From: a virus
Direction: 5' to 3' (one strand)
Length of the DNA stretch: 64,000 bases
Virus record (IMG/VR): IMGVR_UViG_3300027896_000002
Location: 1-64,000 of that record
The notes under the pieces were generated by a model. The model searched no databases. It was given only the letters and a program-made list of their open reading frames with translations, and was not told the DNA's origin. This document shows, in pieces, positions 42,086 to 50,142 of this stretch (positions are counted from its first letter, which is position 1; each line of letters starts with the position of its first letter). The position numbers and the translations under genes are program-made.

Positions 42086-42790
42086 ATGAACTTAAAAACA
42101 AGGCTTGATCTTTTATGGCAGAGCCCACCCGTTTATTTGAAGACCAAAGATCCGGTGGCAATATTCTCTGATCATCACATGAATGATCAAGGCGTGGCAG
42201 ATTATTTCTTTCCGAACTATCCTCGTTACTTAAAAATTCGTAGAAATTATGCAAATAGTGGGTGGGTGACTATTGATTTAGGAGATAGGGAAGATCTCTG
42301 GAAATATCCGAAAGTACAAATTATTCGAGAAAGATACAAGGAAGCCTACGAGCTGGATGAACAACTTCGACGAGAAGGGCTATACTTTAAGGTGGGAGGA
42401 AATCACAATATTCAACTTGGGTATCCAGAAGCCTTAGTTTTAGACCATCCTGCCGGAAAGTTTCTACTGGTTCATGGGTACCAGGGTGATTTTTTTAATG
42501 ATACGATGTGGCCGATTGCCATGCTGTTTGTGAGATATGTTGCCGACCCACTTGAAAAGATCGGCATTAAAGACCCTTGGAGCGTGAGCAAGAACCCAAA
42601 GAGGCACAAGAAGATAAGGGATGCCTTGATCTACTGGGCCAATCATGCTGATCCATCTATGACAGGAATGATCGCAGGACACACTCATAAGCAAGAGCAG
42701 ATTGGGCGTTATTTTAATGTGGGGTGTGAGATGCATACCCAGCTTGAGTGTATAGAGATTAATCAAACAATTCAACTGAGAACGTGGTAG
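42086..42790 (+). CDS. Calcineurin-like metallophosphoesterase
   Basis: The metal-binding signature is nearly complete: FSDHHMND, DLGDREDLW (GDxxD), VGGNHN (GNHE-like), LLVHGYQGD and MIAGHTHKQEQ (GHTH). 234 residues, no signal peptide. Hydrolyses a phosphomonoester or diester; the substrate cannot be inferred. Preceded by the 42.0-kb RNA structure. Confidence 0.85.
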   Translation: MNLKTRLDLLWQSPPVYLKTKDPVAIFSDHHMNDQGVADYFFPNYPRYLKIRRNYANSGWVTIDLGDREDLWKYPKVQIIRERYKEAYELDEQLRREGLYFKVGGNHNIQLGYPEALVLDHPAGKFLLVHGYQGDFFNDTMWPIAMLFVRYVADPLEKIGIKDPWSVSKNPKRHKKIRDALIYWANHADPSMTGMIAGHTHKQEQIGRYFNVGCEMHTQLECIEINQTIQLRTW

Positions 42791-42802
42791 GAGGATAAGT
42801 TA

Positions 42803-42925
42803 ATGAAAAAAGTTATTCGCTGGTCGGTAATAGGAATTTTAGTAGGTGTTTTTTCTCCGTATATAATCATAGCTATCTTGAACTTCGTCAACTCCTGGCT
42901 TAATAGCTGGAAATTTAATTGGTGA
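42803..42925 (+). CDS. Microprotein with one membrane helix (40 aa)
   Basis: GGAGGATAAGTTA precedes ATG. MKKVIRWSVIGILVGVFSPY is followed by a hydrophobic continuation and a Trp/Asn-rich tail. It is a diverged duplicate of the next gene. Confidence 0.6.
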   Translation: MKKVIRWSVIGILVGVFSPYIIIAILNFVNSWLNSWKFNW

Positions 42926-42938
42926 AGGAGATTAGAGA

Positions 42939-43055
42939 ATGAAAAAGATTATCTATTGGTCAATAATAGTAATTTTGATAGTTGCTCTTTCTCCATTTAT
43001 AATCTTGTTTATAGCTGGAGATTTAGTTGGCGAAGGTCTTTCAATGTTAAGTTAA
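42939..43055 (+). CDS. Microprotein with one membrane helix (38 aa), paralogue
   Basis: MKKIIYWSIIVILIVALSPF parallels the previous protein position by position over 25 residues. GAAGGAG lies upstream. The pair points to a local tandem duplication within the lysis region. Confidence 0.6.
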   Translation: MKKIIYWSIIVILIVALSPFIILFIAGDLVGEGLSMLS

Positions 43056-43069
43056 AAGGATGTATAAAA

Positions 43070-43138
43070 ATGGAAATCTATATTGGAATTTTTGGTTTAA
43101 TTTTGGCTCTCCTTATTTGCTGGCTAATTTGGCCGTAG
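43070..43138 (+). CDS. Microprotein (22 aa), single membrane helix
   Basis: MEIYIGIFGLILALLICWLI with GGA nine bases upstream. Very short; supported by its position in a run of similar genes with ribosome sites rather than by homology. Confidence 0.4.
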   Translation: MEIYIGIFGLILALLICWLIWP

Positions 43139-43149
43139 GAGGTGAGTTT

Positions 43150-43209
43150 ATGATTCCTTATATTGTGGTAGGTCTTTTAGTGATAGGTGTGATTTGGAGA
43201 AACTGGTAG
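43150..43209 (+). CDS. Microprotein (19 aa), single membrane helix
   Basis: Encodes MIPYIVVGLLVIGVIWRNW, preceded by a full AGGAGGTGAG ribosome site that otherwise has no gene to serve. Its hydrophobic core and aromatic-basic end are typical of tiny membrane peptides. Confidence 0.45.
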   Translation: MIPYIVVGLLVIGVIWRNW

Positions 43210-43222
43210 GAGGTGAATCAGT

Positions 43223-43390
43223 ATGTTGAAGTATTGGCTATGTCTTATTGCGATTGTAGGTCTGGTTATAGCGGGACTAATATTCAAGACCAAAACAGGT
43301 GGAGTGAATGTTATTTTCTTCTTTGCTTTGATAGCATTAGGTTGGGCATTTTTATTGCTTACAAACAGAAAATGGGAACGGGAGGAATAA
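43223..43390 (+). CDS. Small two-helix membrane protein (55 aa)
   Basis: AGGAGGTGAATCA precedes ATG 43223. Helix 1 YWLCLIAIVGLVIAGLIF, basic turn KTKTGG, helix 2 VIFFFALIALGWAFLLL, charged end NRKWEREE. Holin-like hairpin. Confidence 0.6.
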   Translation: MLKYWLCLIAIVGLVIAGLIFKTKTGGVNVIFFFALIALGWAFLLLTNRKWEREE

Positions 43391-43393
43391 ATA

Positions 43394-43498
43394 ATGTTAC
43401 GAATCTTACATAACCAAAAAAGGTATCAGAGATTTAATCCATTTACACTCATTATGGTGTTGATAGTTATTGCAGTCACATATCTCTTATCAAAGTAA
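43394..43498 (+). CDS. Microprotein (34 aa), single membrane helix
   Basis: Basic N-terminus (LRILHNQKRYQRFNP) followed by the helix FTLIMVLIVIAVTYLL. Starts three bases after the preceding stop, with GGGAGGAA upstream. Confidence 0.5.
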   Translation: MLRILHNQKRYQRFNPFTLIMVLIVIAVTYLLSK

Positions 43499-43520
43499 GA
43501 ACTGAAAAGGAGGGAGTTTG

Positions 43521-43940
43521 ATGGAACGAATAATGAAATTTATTAAGATATTTCCATGGTGGTTTTGGATCTTGGTAATTGTAGGCTTGCTTTTTCTATG
43601 GCAGGCTTTTTCAGGATGGTCAATGTCTAAAAAATATTTCGATCTGGCCGTTCAGGGCCTTAAGACAGAAGAGTCTCAGGTCCTTAAAAATAAGGATGAA
43701 TACATCAAGGCATGTGAGACAGAGATCAGAGATAAGCAGGTAGAGATCGATCAGATTAAGAAAGAGAAGGCAACGCTACAGATTGATAAAGTCAATTCGG
43801 CCGCTGAAGTTGTCCGGCTAAAAAGGAGCAACGATGACCTTAAAAGGCAGATTCGAGAAATCATTATTCCTGATGATCCTGATCGGATCATTGACGATCT
43901 GCGGAAACGCTTTCCCTCAATCCATAAGATTCAGCCTTGA
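43521..43940 (+). CDS. Inner-membrane spanin (Rz-like)
   Basis: Aromatic N-terminal anchor (FPWWFWILVIVGLLFLW) followed by a long periplasmic coiled coil (residues 45-125), the architecture of Rz i-spanins. ATG 43521 follows AAAGGAGGGAG. A second frame (43834) begins inside its 3' end, as in Rz/Rz1. Confidence 0.65.
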   Translation: MERIMKFIKIFPWWFWILVIVGLLFLWQAFSGWSMSKKYFDLAVQGLKTEESQVLKNKDEYIKACETEIRDKQVEIDQIKKEKATLQIDKVNSAAEVVRLKRSNDDLKRQIREIIIPDDPDRIIDDLRKRFPSIHKIQP

Positions 43941-44283
43941 GTTTCCTGATCTTAAGGAATGGGATAAGCAGACCCAGGAATATCCGCTTCAAAATAAATT
44001 GATTGAAGATCAGGCCAAGACAATTCAAGAGCTCGAAAAATCTCTCGCCATAGAGATAAAAACCAACGAGCTGAACCAGCGAGAGCTCAATTTAAAAGAT
44101 CAGATCATTGGCTTAAAAGATCAGGAGATAGCGGCAACAAACAGGGCCAACGCTCAGTTAAAAGATGTCACGGATCGAGCTATCAAGCTGGCTGAGATCT
44201 CAAAGCCAAAATCCAACTGGGAACTCCAGGGAATTCTCTCTGGGGTAGCATTGGCTGTTGGATATTTTCTTGGAAGAAGATAA
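43834..44283 (+). CDS. Overlapping Rz1-like / spanin partner (149 aa)
   Basis: Starts 107 bases before the end of the previous gene in another frame, with AAAAGGAG upstream. N-terminal signal-like stretch (SLFLMILIGSLTICGNAF), then a coiled coil, then a C-terminal membrane helix (GILSGVALAVGYFLG). The overlap and topology suggest a spanin partner, but it lacks the short proline-rich form of classical Rz1. Confidence 0.6.
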   Translation: MTLKGRFEKSLFLMILIGSLTICGNAFPQSIRFSLEFPDLKEWDKQTQEYPLQNKLIEDQAKTIQELEKSLAIEIKTNELNQRELNLKDQIIGLKDQEIAATNRANAQLKDVTDRAIKLAEISKPKSNWELQGILSGVALAVGYFLGRR

Positions 44284-44700
44284 TTATAAGTAATGACATT
44301 CCGCTATCAACGGGTGATCTTTCACTAGCATCGGGACGATCCAATTTAGGTTAGTAATTATATTTGGGGGTAAAGAATCAATAGAAAATATTTTGACCTC
44401 TTCATCAGTTATAGACCTTATGTCTCGCATAGAGCCAAAGGCGCGAAACACCCAGCACTTCCAGTCTTTACCATTCATCTTTAGGATTATCTCCCAACTT
44501 GAGATTTCTAACCCTGCCTCCTCCTTAAATTCACGGATCATTGCCTTAAGAGGGTCTTCCCCGATCATGACCTTTCCTCCAATCCCGTTGAACCTCCCAC
44601 TCTGCCATTTTGGCCTATTCTTTTTTATTAAGGCTACTGTAGTTTTATCCCCTGAAAAATAAAAACCCAAGACATACCATCTTATAGCAATATTTTTCAC
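44284..44700 (-). CDS. Nudix hydrolase
   Basis: Complete Nudix box: G-GKVMIGEDPLKAMIREFKEE-AGL (residues about 42-66), which binds Mg and hydrolyses nucleoside diphosphates linked to X. 138 residues. Last gene of the leftward block, abutting the end of the rightward block with no spacer. Likely cleans oxidised or modified nucleotides or acts on a cofactor. Confidence 0.88.
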   Translation of the reverse strand: MKNIAIRWYVLGFYFSGDKTTVALIKKNRPKWQSGRFNGIGGKVMIGEDPLKAMIREFKEEAGLEISSWEIILKMNGKDWKCWVFRAFGSMRDIRSITDEEVKIFSIDSLPPNIITNLNWIVPMLVKDHPLIAECHYL

Positions 44701-44711
44701 AATGCACCTCC

Positions 44712-45272
44712 TTATTGGTTTTGAACCAGGACATATAGGTTAGCTAAATTTTCTAAGATTCTATTTTTATAGTGCCCGTCTTTTCCGCCTAGATATAGGT
44801 CAAGGGTTTTAGAAATATCTTCACTACTCTGTTTGGAGCATTCATCTAGGATCAAAGATCCTGCCCTTATCGATGGTTTAACATCAAACAAATCTCTCCT
44901 GTTTTTTGCTATCCCCAACTTTAACAAGGCAACCTTGTGAGTATCATACATCACCTGAGTTAGGCCAATCGCCCCTTTGCTTGAAATGGCCGTGGGGACA
45001 AATTCGCTTTCGACAAAAGTTAAAGCCAGGACCAAAAGGGGCTTGTGAGTTTTAAGTGACTCTTGAACTATGGTCCTTGCCGTAAATTCAGAAATCCGGC
45101 TTGAATGGTCAAAGACCCATTTTGTCAGGGAGATTTGAACTATCTCATTTCTTAAGCGGTTGGTCTCTTCCTTCTTTGTCTCTGGTAAATTCATCATTTC
45201 TAATTGGTATAAAACCCAGATCCCAGTTCCTATTGCAGTAAGTAAAAGTATCCCAGCAATTAATTTTTTCAT
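44712..45272 (-). CDS. Second lytic transglycosylase (SLT), membrane-anchored
   Basis: N-terminal membrane anchor (KKLIAGILLLTAIGTGIWVL) followed by an SLT domain: LALTFVESEFVPTAISSKG with catalytic Glu and AIGLTQVMYDTHK. It is transcribed with the replication block rather than with lysis genes, so it may serve early (injection-related repair or superinfection effects) rather than lysis. Confidence 0.8.
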   Translation of the reverse strand: MKKLIAGILLLTAIGTGIWVLYQLEMMNLPETKKEETNRLRNEIVQISLTKWVFDHSSRISEFTARTIVQESLKTHKPLLVLALTFVESEFVPTAISSKGAIGLTQVMYDTHKVALLKLGIAKNRRDLFDVKPSIRAGSLILDECSKQSSEDISKTLDLYLGGKDGHYKNRILENLANLYVLVQNQ

Positions 45273-45292
45273 CTTTATTACCTCCCTTTATT

Positions 45293-45706
45293 TTATGCCC
45301 ATGAAATAATTCTTTTGAATTGTGGCCAATCAATTGAATTATCCCAAACATGGGTTGCCACATCTTCCATCTGGGCCTTATTTAAGGTCCCAATAAGATA
45401 AATCTTTTTCCATGAAAAAATAAGATAGGTTCGTTCAATTCGAATTAAGAGCCAGCACCATCCACCATTATGGCCACGGTTTTGTAACCATGCTCGCTGT
45501 TGGTCAGTAAATCCTGGGACCTTAACAATTGTCATTGGATTTTTTGGCCAAGCATCAAGAGACTTCAACTCAATCCAACCATTTATCTTATTGATTCCAT
45601 ATGAAACATCTGGCACCCCAGGTGAAAGTCGATCTTCATGTCGAGCAGCATCCCATGAGTTTCTCATTCCGCTTCGTAAGTATAGCCATAGAGACCTTTC
45701 TGCCAT
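45293..45706 (-). CDS. PD-(D/E)XK-type nuclease
   Basis: DRLSPGVPDVSYGINKINGW then IELK gives the D...E-x-K active-site pattern of small phage VRR-NUC/Holliday-resolvase-like nucleases. The ATG at 45706 shares its A with the polymerase stop (TAATG), so it is coupled to DNA polymerase and probably acts in replication or recombination. Confidence 0.7.
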   Translation of the reverse strand: MAERSLWLYLRSGMRNSWDAARHEDRLSPGVPDVSYGINKINGWIELKSLDAWPKNPMTIVKVPGFTDQQRAWLQNRGHNGGWCWLLIRIERTYLIFSWKKIYLIGTLNKAQMEDVATHVWDNSIDWPQFKRIISWA

Positions 45707-47628
45707 TATTTTGTCCCCCAATTCTCTACAAGAGCATGGTCTATGATGATTGGGACCTTAAACTTGATCGTTGTTTCCATGATGTGGATCATTTCCTTAA
45801 AGGCCTCTTTTCCCTCTTTCGTCTTTGGCACAGAAGAAATTAGTTCATCATGAACGGTAAGATGTGGAATTAAAATACCACACAGCCCTGCTTCCCAAAT
45901 ATCAACCATGGCCTTTTTTATAAGGTCAGCGGCACTTCCCTGGATGATAGCGTTTAGGGCCCGATAGGTATAAGCTCGCTGTACCCCAGGACGTGGTGGA
46001 ATTTCACCTTTGTCTAAGGCTTCCCAAATTTTTTTATTAACTTGTTTAAGCATCAAGCTTTTATCTTCAATGGCATCAAGTTCCTTAGCTAAGGTGTAAT
46101 CAACTGGAGCCCAGGTAATAAAGCGGCGCCGCCGGTTTAAAATTGTTTTAACATAGCCCTTTAAAAGAGCCGCGTTGGAAGCAGCCTCAAGGGTAGTTTT
46201 CATAAAAGGAATCTTTTCATTATATTCTTGAAGAAATTTTTCGGCTTCAGTGTACGGAAGTCCCAACTGTCTGGCAAGTTTTCTAAGGCCCATGCCATAG
46301 ATTAAACCAAAATTAATGTCTTTAGCCTTTCGCCTTTGCTCTGGTTTACCAATTGTATTTGCGCACCATTGGTGATAGTCAATTTTTGGATTTTCATTAT
46401 ACTCAGCCCTAAATTGATCTGACCCAAGCCCAATGGCATAATGGGCAAAGATCCGAAATTCAACCTGTGAGTAGTCGGCTTTTCCTAAATCACATCCTTT
46501 TTCAGGGATAAACATTGAACGACACAATGGCCCCAGTTCTTCATCACGAGCTGGAATAAATTGCAAGTTTGGGTGAGAGCATGAAAAACGCCCAGTAACA
46601 GTTCCGTACTCATCTGATAGTAGTTGGTTGAAAAGACAATGAACTCGGCCATTGATAAGCTGGTCTTTAATCGAGCCTTTCAAAAAGGTTCCAATAAATT
46701 TATCAAGGGTACGGCACGCGGTGATTAACTTAGGCAACGGATGCTCATGGGCCCTTAACCATTCCTTAACAAAAGAAGGCTTTTTAGTCTTAGCGGTCAG
46801 AGGATATTCAACTTTAAATTTGTCAAAGGCCTTGGCAATATCCTCCGCTGCCTGATAATTAATTTTAAAGCCTACAAGCTTTTTTAATTCAGCGTAGGTT
46901 CGTTTTAGACGTTTATTATATTCAATGATAGCGTGATTTAACTTAGTTTCATCAATCCGAATACCAATGCGTCTCATCTGTAAAAGTAGCGGGGAAAGCC
47001 TAGTCTCAAGCAAGAAAAGGTCCCATAGCTCTTCGGCCTTTAAAATTGACGCCTGCTTCTTAAAGATTTTAATTGGCAGCCTGACGTCTTGCTTCGCGTA
47101 GCAGGTGACTTTTTCAAAGGGAATTTTCCAAAGGTATTTTTGAACCTTGCCCTTCCACCCACGCTCAAGGCAATAGGCCTCAAGCTCAGTTTCTTCCTTA
47201 GTTTCACCTAAATACTTTTTAGCGAGGGCTCCAAGATTATAGTTGCCAGCGTTGTTCTCATCAAGCAAGGGCTCGGCAATTTGCACATCATACCAAGGTC
47301 CTTTTACCTGAACACCTTGCTCGGCTAAAAAATCAAAATCATATAGAAGGTTAGTCCCAAGCTTTATCTGTGAAACTCGACTAAGTTCTTTTTTAAGCCA
47401 TGAAAAAACAGCCTTCTTGTTAAGGTTAGGGCCCCAATCATGGGCGATAGGGTAATATTCACAAAAATCATGGTCAGCGGCAATTGAGACGCCAATGATG
47501 TAAGCATCTCGACGAACCCCAGGTCCTTTTTCTACAAGGTCATCATCTCTGGTCTCAACGTCAATGCTAATGACCTTGGCTCTTGAAAGGTCAGGAAAAC
47601 TATCTGGTAAATGGTAAAGGTCAGGCAT
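45706..47628 (-). CDS. polA: DNA polymerase, family A with 3'-5' exonuclease
   Basis: DEDDy exonuclease: SIDVETRD, LLYDFDFL and YAKQDVRLP. Polymerase motifs: A KADYSQVEFRIFA, B RRKAKDINFGLIYGMG, C TVHDELISSVP. The O-helix carries Phe (as in E. coli Pol I), so it should discriminate against dideoxynucleotides. 640 residues, no 5'-nuclease domain, typical of replicative phage family A enzymes. Its leader contains two copies of a 104-bp repeat. Confidence 0.95.
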   Translation of the reverse strand: MPDLYHLPDSFPDLSRAKVISIDVETRDDDLVEKGPGVRRDAYIIGVSIAADHDFCEYYPIAHDWGPNLNKKAVFSWLKKELSRVSQIKLGTNLLYDFDFLAEQGVQVKGPWYDVQIAEPLLDENNAGNYNLGALAKKYLGETKEETELEAYCLERGWKGKVQKYLWKIPFEKVTCYAKQDVRLPIKIFKKQASILKAEELWDLFLLETRLSPLLLQMRRIGIRIDETKLNHAIIEYNKRLKRTYAELKKLVGFKINYQAAEDIAKAFDKFKVEYPLTAKTKKPSFVKEWLRAHEHPLPKLITACRTLDKFIGTFLKGSIKDQLINGRVHCLFNQLLSDEYGTVTGRFSCSHPNLQFIPARDEELGPLCRSMFIPEKGCDLGKADYSQVEFRIFAHYAIGLGSDQFRAEYNENPKIDYHQWCANTIGKPEQRRKAKDINFGLIYGMGLRKLARQLGLPYTEAEKFLQEYNEKIPFMKTTLEAASNAALLKGYVKTILNRRRRFITWAPVDYTLAKELDAIEDKSLMLKQVNKKIWEALDKGEIPPRPGVQRAYTYRALNAIIQGSAADLIKKAMVDIWEAGLCGILIPHLTVHDELISSVPKTKEGKEAFKEMIHIMETTIKFKVPIIIDHALVENWGTK

Positions 47629-47638
47629 AGCTACCTCA

Positions 47639-47846
47639 TGGCTTCATACCCTGGGTCATTCAGGATCATCCAGGATCATTTTCTTTGGTTAGGTATATAT
47701 CTTCCTATTAGGGCCCCTTAAAAAGAGGCTTAAAACATGTCCTCGGGAGCATAAATCTAATCATTTAGGACCATTCAGAATCAACTTTGATCATAAGTAC
47801 ATAACCTTCTATAGGTCTTATGGGATAACACCTTAAGACCATGTCC
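47639..47846 (-). repeat. Two tandem ~104-bp diverged repeats upstream of DNA polymerase
   Basis: Reading the minus strand, unit 1 starts at 47846 and unit 2 at 47742. Both begin GGACATG(G)TYTTAAG and share CTA-TAG-AAG, CAAAG and TGAT-CTG-ATG-TCCT-AATGA near their ends. Unit 1 forms a 7-bp hairpin GGTCTTA/TAAGACC (47834-47840 / 47814-47820). The first G of unit 1 is the last base of the deaminase stop codon. Probably a leader RNA or protein-binding array. Confidence 0.55.
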
Positions 47847-48328
47847 TATGCTTCATAGGATAGTACTTTTTCATGGAGGATAGACCATTTGACTCCTAAC
47901 TCAGAGAACAGTTGCTTTGACCTTTCAGAACTCTGATAGTCATAGGTGGCCTTAACCTCAACGATACCTACGTTCACGATGGCCTTAGCGCAGTCATAAC
48001 ACGGAAAAATTTTACAGTATAAAATTGCTCCTTCTACCGTGGGGCCATAGCGAGCCGCTTGTAGAATAGCATTAAGCTCCGCGTGCAAAGTCCTGGCACA
48101 ATTTTTTGTTTCAATTTGCATATCATTTGACCAGTATTTTCTTGATTCGATCTCATGTCCAGCCTCATCACAGTGAGGTGCCCCCATTGGAGAGCCAACA
48201 TGCCCAGTGGCAATGATCCGGCCTTGTTTCACGATGACTGCCCCAGCCATCCCTCGGTCACAGGTGCCACGCAAAGTAATCGCCTCAACTACGGCTCGAT
48301 AGTATTCATCCCTTGAAATTCGGCTCAT
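47846..48328 (-). CDS. dCMP deaminase
   Basis: Zinc motif TLHAELNAILQAARYG (HAE) and FPCYDCAKAIV (PCxxC). Converts dCMP to dUMP. ATG 48328 has GGAGAAACT upstream and overlaps the stop of the ThyA-family gene (ATGA); an upstream in-frame start would lie within that gene. Part of a thymidine nucleotide pathway block. Confidence 0.92.
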   Translation of the reverse strand: MSRISRDEYYRAVVEAITLRGTCDRGMAGAVIVKQGRIIATGHVGSPMGAPHCDEAGHEIESRKYWSNDMQIETKNCARTLHAELNAILQAARYGPTVEGAILYCKIFPCYDCAKAIVNVGIVEVKATYDYQSSERSKQLFSELGVKWSILHEKVLSYEA

Positions 48329-49197
48329 AGTTTCTCCTTTCCTGCTAACCAATTTAATTTCTGTTTTAATAATGGGTCCTTGATCAAGTCAATAAAGCCA
48401 TCAATCACTGGTAAATACTCTAGCTTATTGGCCCGGATAAATTCATCCGTCATCTCAACATTTCGAAGCTCATAGTCAAGTTCAATGCCGCTTTTCAACG
48501 TCGAAAGAGGAGTGAACTGACTGTTAGGGATTAAGTTATGGCTTAAGATCTCATTGACCTTATCATAATGCTCTTGATAAACGTGAAAGCTGCCTTGGAT
48601 CAGCCGAAATTCTCCTGGCTCAAGCTCCAAGATGGAGGCAAGAATTAGCTGGAGACAGGTAAAATTATGCACGTCGTAAGGAAACCCGAGCCAGGCATCT
48701 TGGCTTCGCATGTAGACGTTAAGATTCAAGCGCTCAAGGGGCCGGCGGATAAATTGCATAGTGATGGTGCATGGCACGTCCTTGGTTACTGGTGGCTTTT
48801 CACGCCAGATAGTTAGGACCGCTTGCCTGGTCCATGGATCTTGTCGCAGGGCATTTTCAACGTATGATAATTGATCCATGATCTTGGGCCCATAGGCGCC
48901 AAAGAACGTGATCCCGTCGTCAGAGTAAGCTTTAACCTTCTTGCTATAAAAGCCAATCATCTCGACATCATCGCGCCCAAGCAAGATCCAAAGAAGCTCG
49001 GCAGCCATGAACCTCTTAGAGGCATTTCGCACTAAGTTAATGAGGATATTATTCTGGATATTATTAAGTATGGTGCAAAATGGGCTTAGCTCCAAGCACT
49101 GATAACCCCGAGGCATGGTTATATTTCCATAACTCATAAGGTATTCTAAAGCATCCAAGTACAAGGCGTCAATTGAGCTGTTTGAAATAACTAACAT
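48325..49197 (-). CDS. ThyA-family pyrimidine nucleotide (hydroxy)methyltransferase
   Basis: Active-site Cys in TKDVPCTITMQF and substrate loop GSFHVYQEH are conserved. The usual Asn in PFNI, which reads the uracil base in thymidylate synthases, is Asp here (RSQDAWLGFPYDVHNFT). Asn-to-Asp at this site is known to favour dCMP in dCMP hydroxymethylases such as T4 gp42. Neighbouring dCMP deaminase, dUTPase and kinase argue for dUMP, so substrate is uncertain. Confidence 0.8.
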   Translation of the reverse strand: MLVISNSSIDALYLDALEYLMSYGNITMPRGYQCLELSPFCTILNNIQNNILINLVRNASKRFMAAELLWILLGRDDVEMIGFYSKKVKAYSDDGITFFGAYGPKIMDQLSYVENALRQDPWTRQAVLTIWREKPPVTKDVPCTITMQFIRRPLERLNLNVYMRSQDAWLGFPYDVHNFTCLQLILASILELEPGEFRLIQGSFHVYQEHYDKVNEILSHNLIPNSQFTPLSTLKSGIELDYELRNVEMTDEFIRANKLEYLPVIDGFIDLIKDPLLKQKLNWLAGKEKL

Positions 49198-50105
49198 GGG
49201 TTTTCTCCTTTCATCGCGGCCTTTAAAAACTTCACATAGGCCTTAGGTTCATGGGCATGGAAGCGGTGCCAATATTGCGGGTGGGGAATTGTCTGGTGCT
49301 TGACTCCAAGGTTTAAAAGCTTTTGATGGGCATAGGTACCTAAACCTATCCAAGTTGTATTTTCAAGGTTTAAAAAGTTAACTTCACCTTTAGTCAAGTT
49401 AATGGCATTGCAAAGATAAACTAAATCCTCGGGAACATTTGCTTCTTTGAATCGCTCATAAAGATAACTACTTGCCGGCCCATTGTCAAATGGCAACCCA
49501 AGCCAAGTTATTTTCATATTTAGCCTATCGCCCACGAACACGACCTTTTCACCATAAATAGTTCCTACCCCTGAACAACAGTTCATAGCTAAGATAGCAT
49601 GGCTCCTAAGCGGAAGAAGCAATCGTTCAAGGTGTAAGAGCAAGTCAGCTAGCGCTGTTTCCTTGGTGGCATCATAAAAAAGCAAGGGCCAAAGGTTACA
49701 GGAATGGATTAATGTTTTAAACCGAACCCAAGCCCTTTGATTATCTTTCAATGAGATCTTCTCATTGGCTAAATTATCATTAAGCCGAGCTTGACAAACT
49801 TTGAGCGGGGTCGAGGCATAGATAAAGATTGCCCCCTTAAGTCGACAGATGCGCTCGATCACGGCATATTGCAGGTCGCTTATCTTTGAGGCTCCCCGCA
49901 GCAGTGGGCCATAAACTCGCTCCCCAAAATAAGACCGGTCACACACGGTCGGGTAAGAGATGCCTTCAAAAAATGAAGCGTACTCTGACGCTGGGTCATT
50001 TCCCGGGGCACTAAAGTGAGCATATTGATAATGAAATCGCTCCTCAATCTTTTTTGCCAGGGTAGTTTTTCCTGACTTATCTGGGCCTTCAATGATGATC
50101 AACAT
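49191..50105 (-). CDS. dNMP (thymidylate-type) kinase fused to a uracil-DNA-glycosylase-like domain
   Basis: Residues 1-170: P-loop IIIEGPDKSGKTTLAKKI and DRSYFGERVYG, typical of phage dTMP/dNMP kinases. The remaining 140 residues have the layout of the UDG superfamily: YGEKVVFVGDRLN, LPFDNGPASSYLYERF, GLGTYAHQKLLNLG and IPHPQYWHRF. ATG 50105 follows AAAGGAG. A kinase-glycosylase fusion links nucleotide supply to recognition of a modified base; catalytic activity of the second domain is unproven. Confidence 0.75.
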   Translation of the reverse strand: MLIIIEGPDKSGKTTLAKKIEERFHYQYAHFSAPGNDPASEYASFFEGISYPTVCDRSYFGERVYGPLLRGASKISDLQYAVIERICRLKGAIFIYASTPLKVCQARLNDNLANEKISLKDNQRAWVRFKTLIHSCNLWPLLFYDATKETALADLLLHLERLLLPLRSHAILAMNCCSGVGTIYGEKVVFVGDRLNMKITWLGLPFDNGPASSYLYERFKEANVPEDLVYLCNAINLTKGEVNFLNLENTTWIGLGTYAHQKLLNLGVKHQTIPHPQYWHRFHAHEPKAYVKFLKAAMKGENPC

Positions 50106-50142
50106 GACAGGGTCTCCTTTCAATTCAATGGACGTTAAATTC

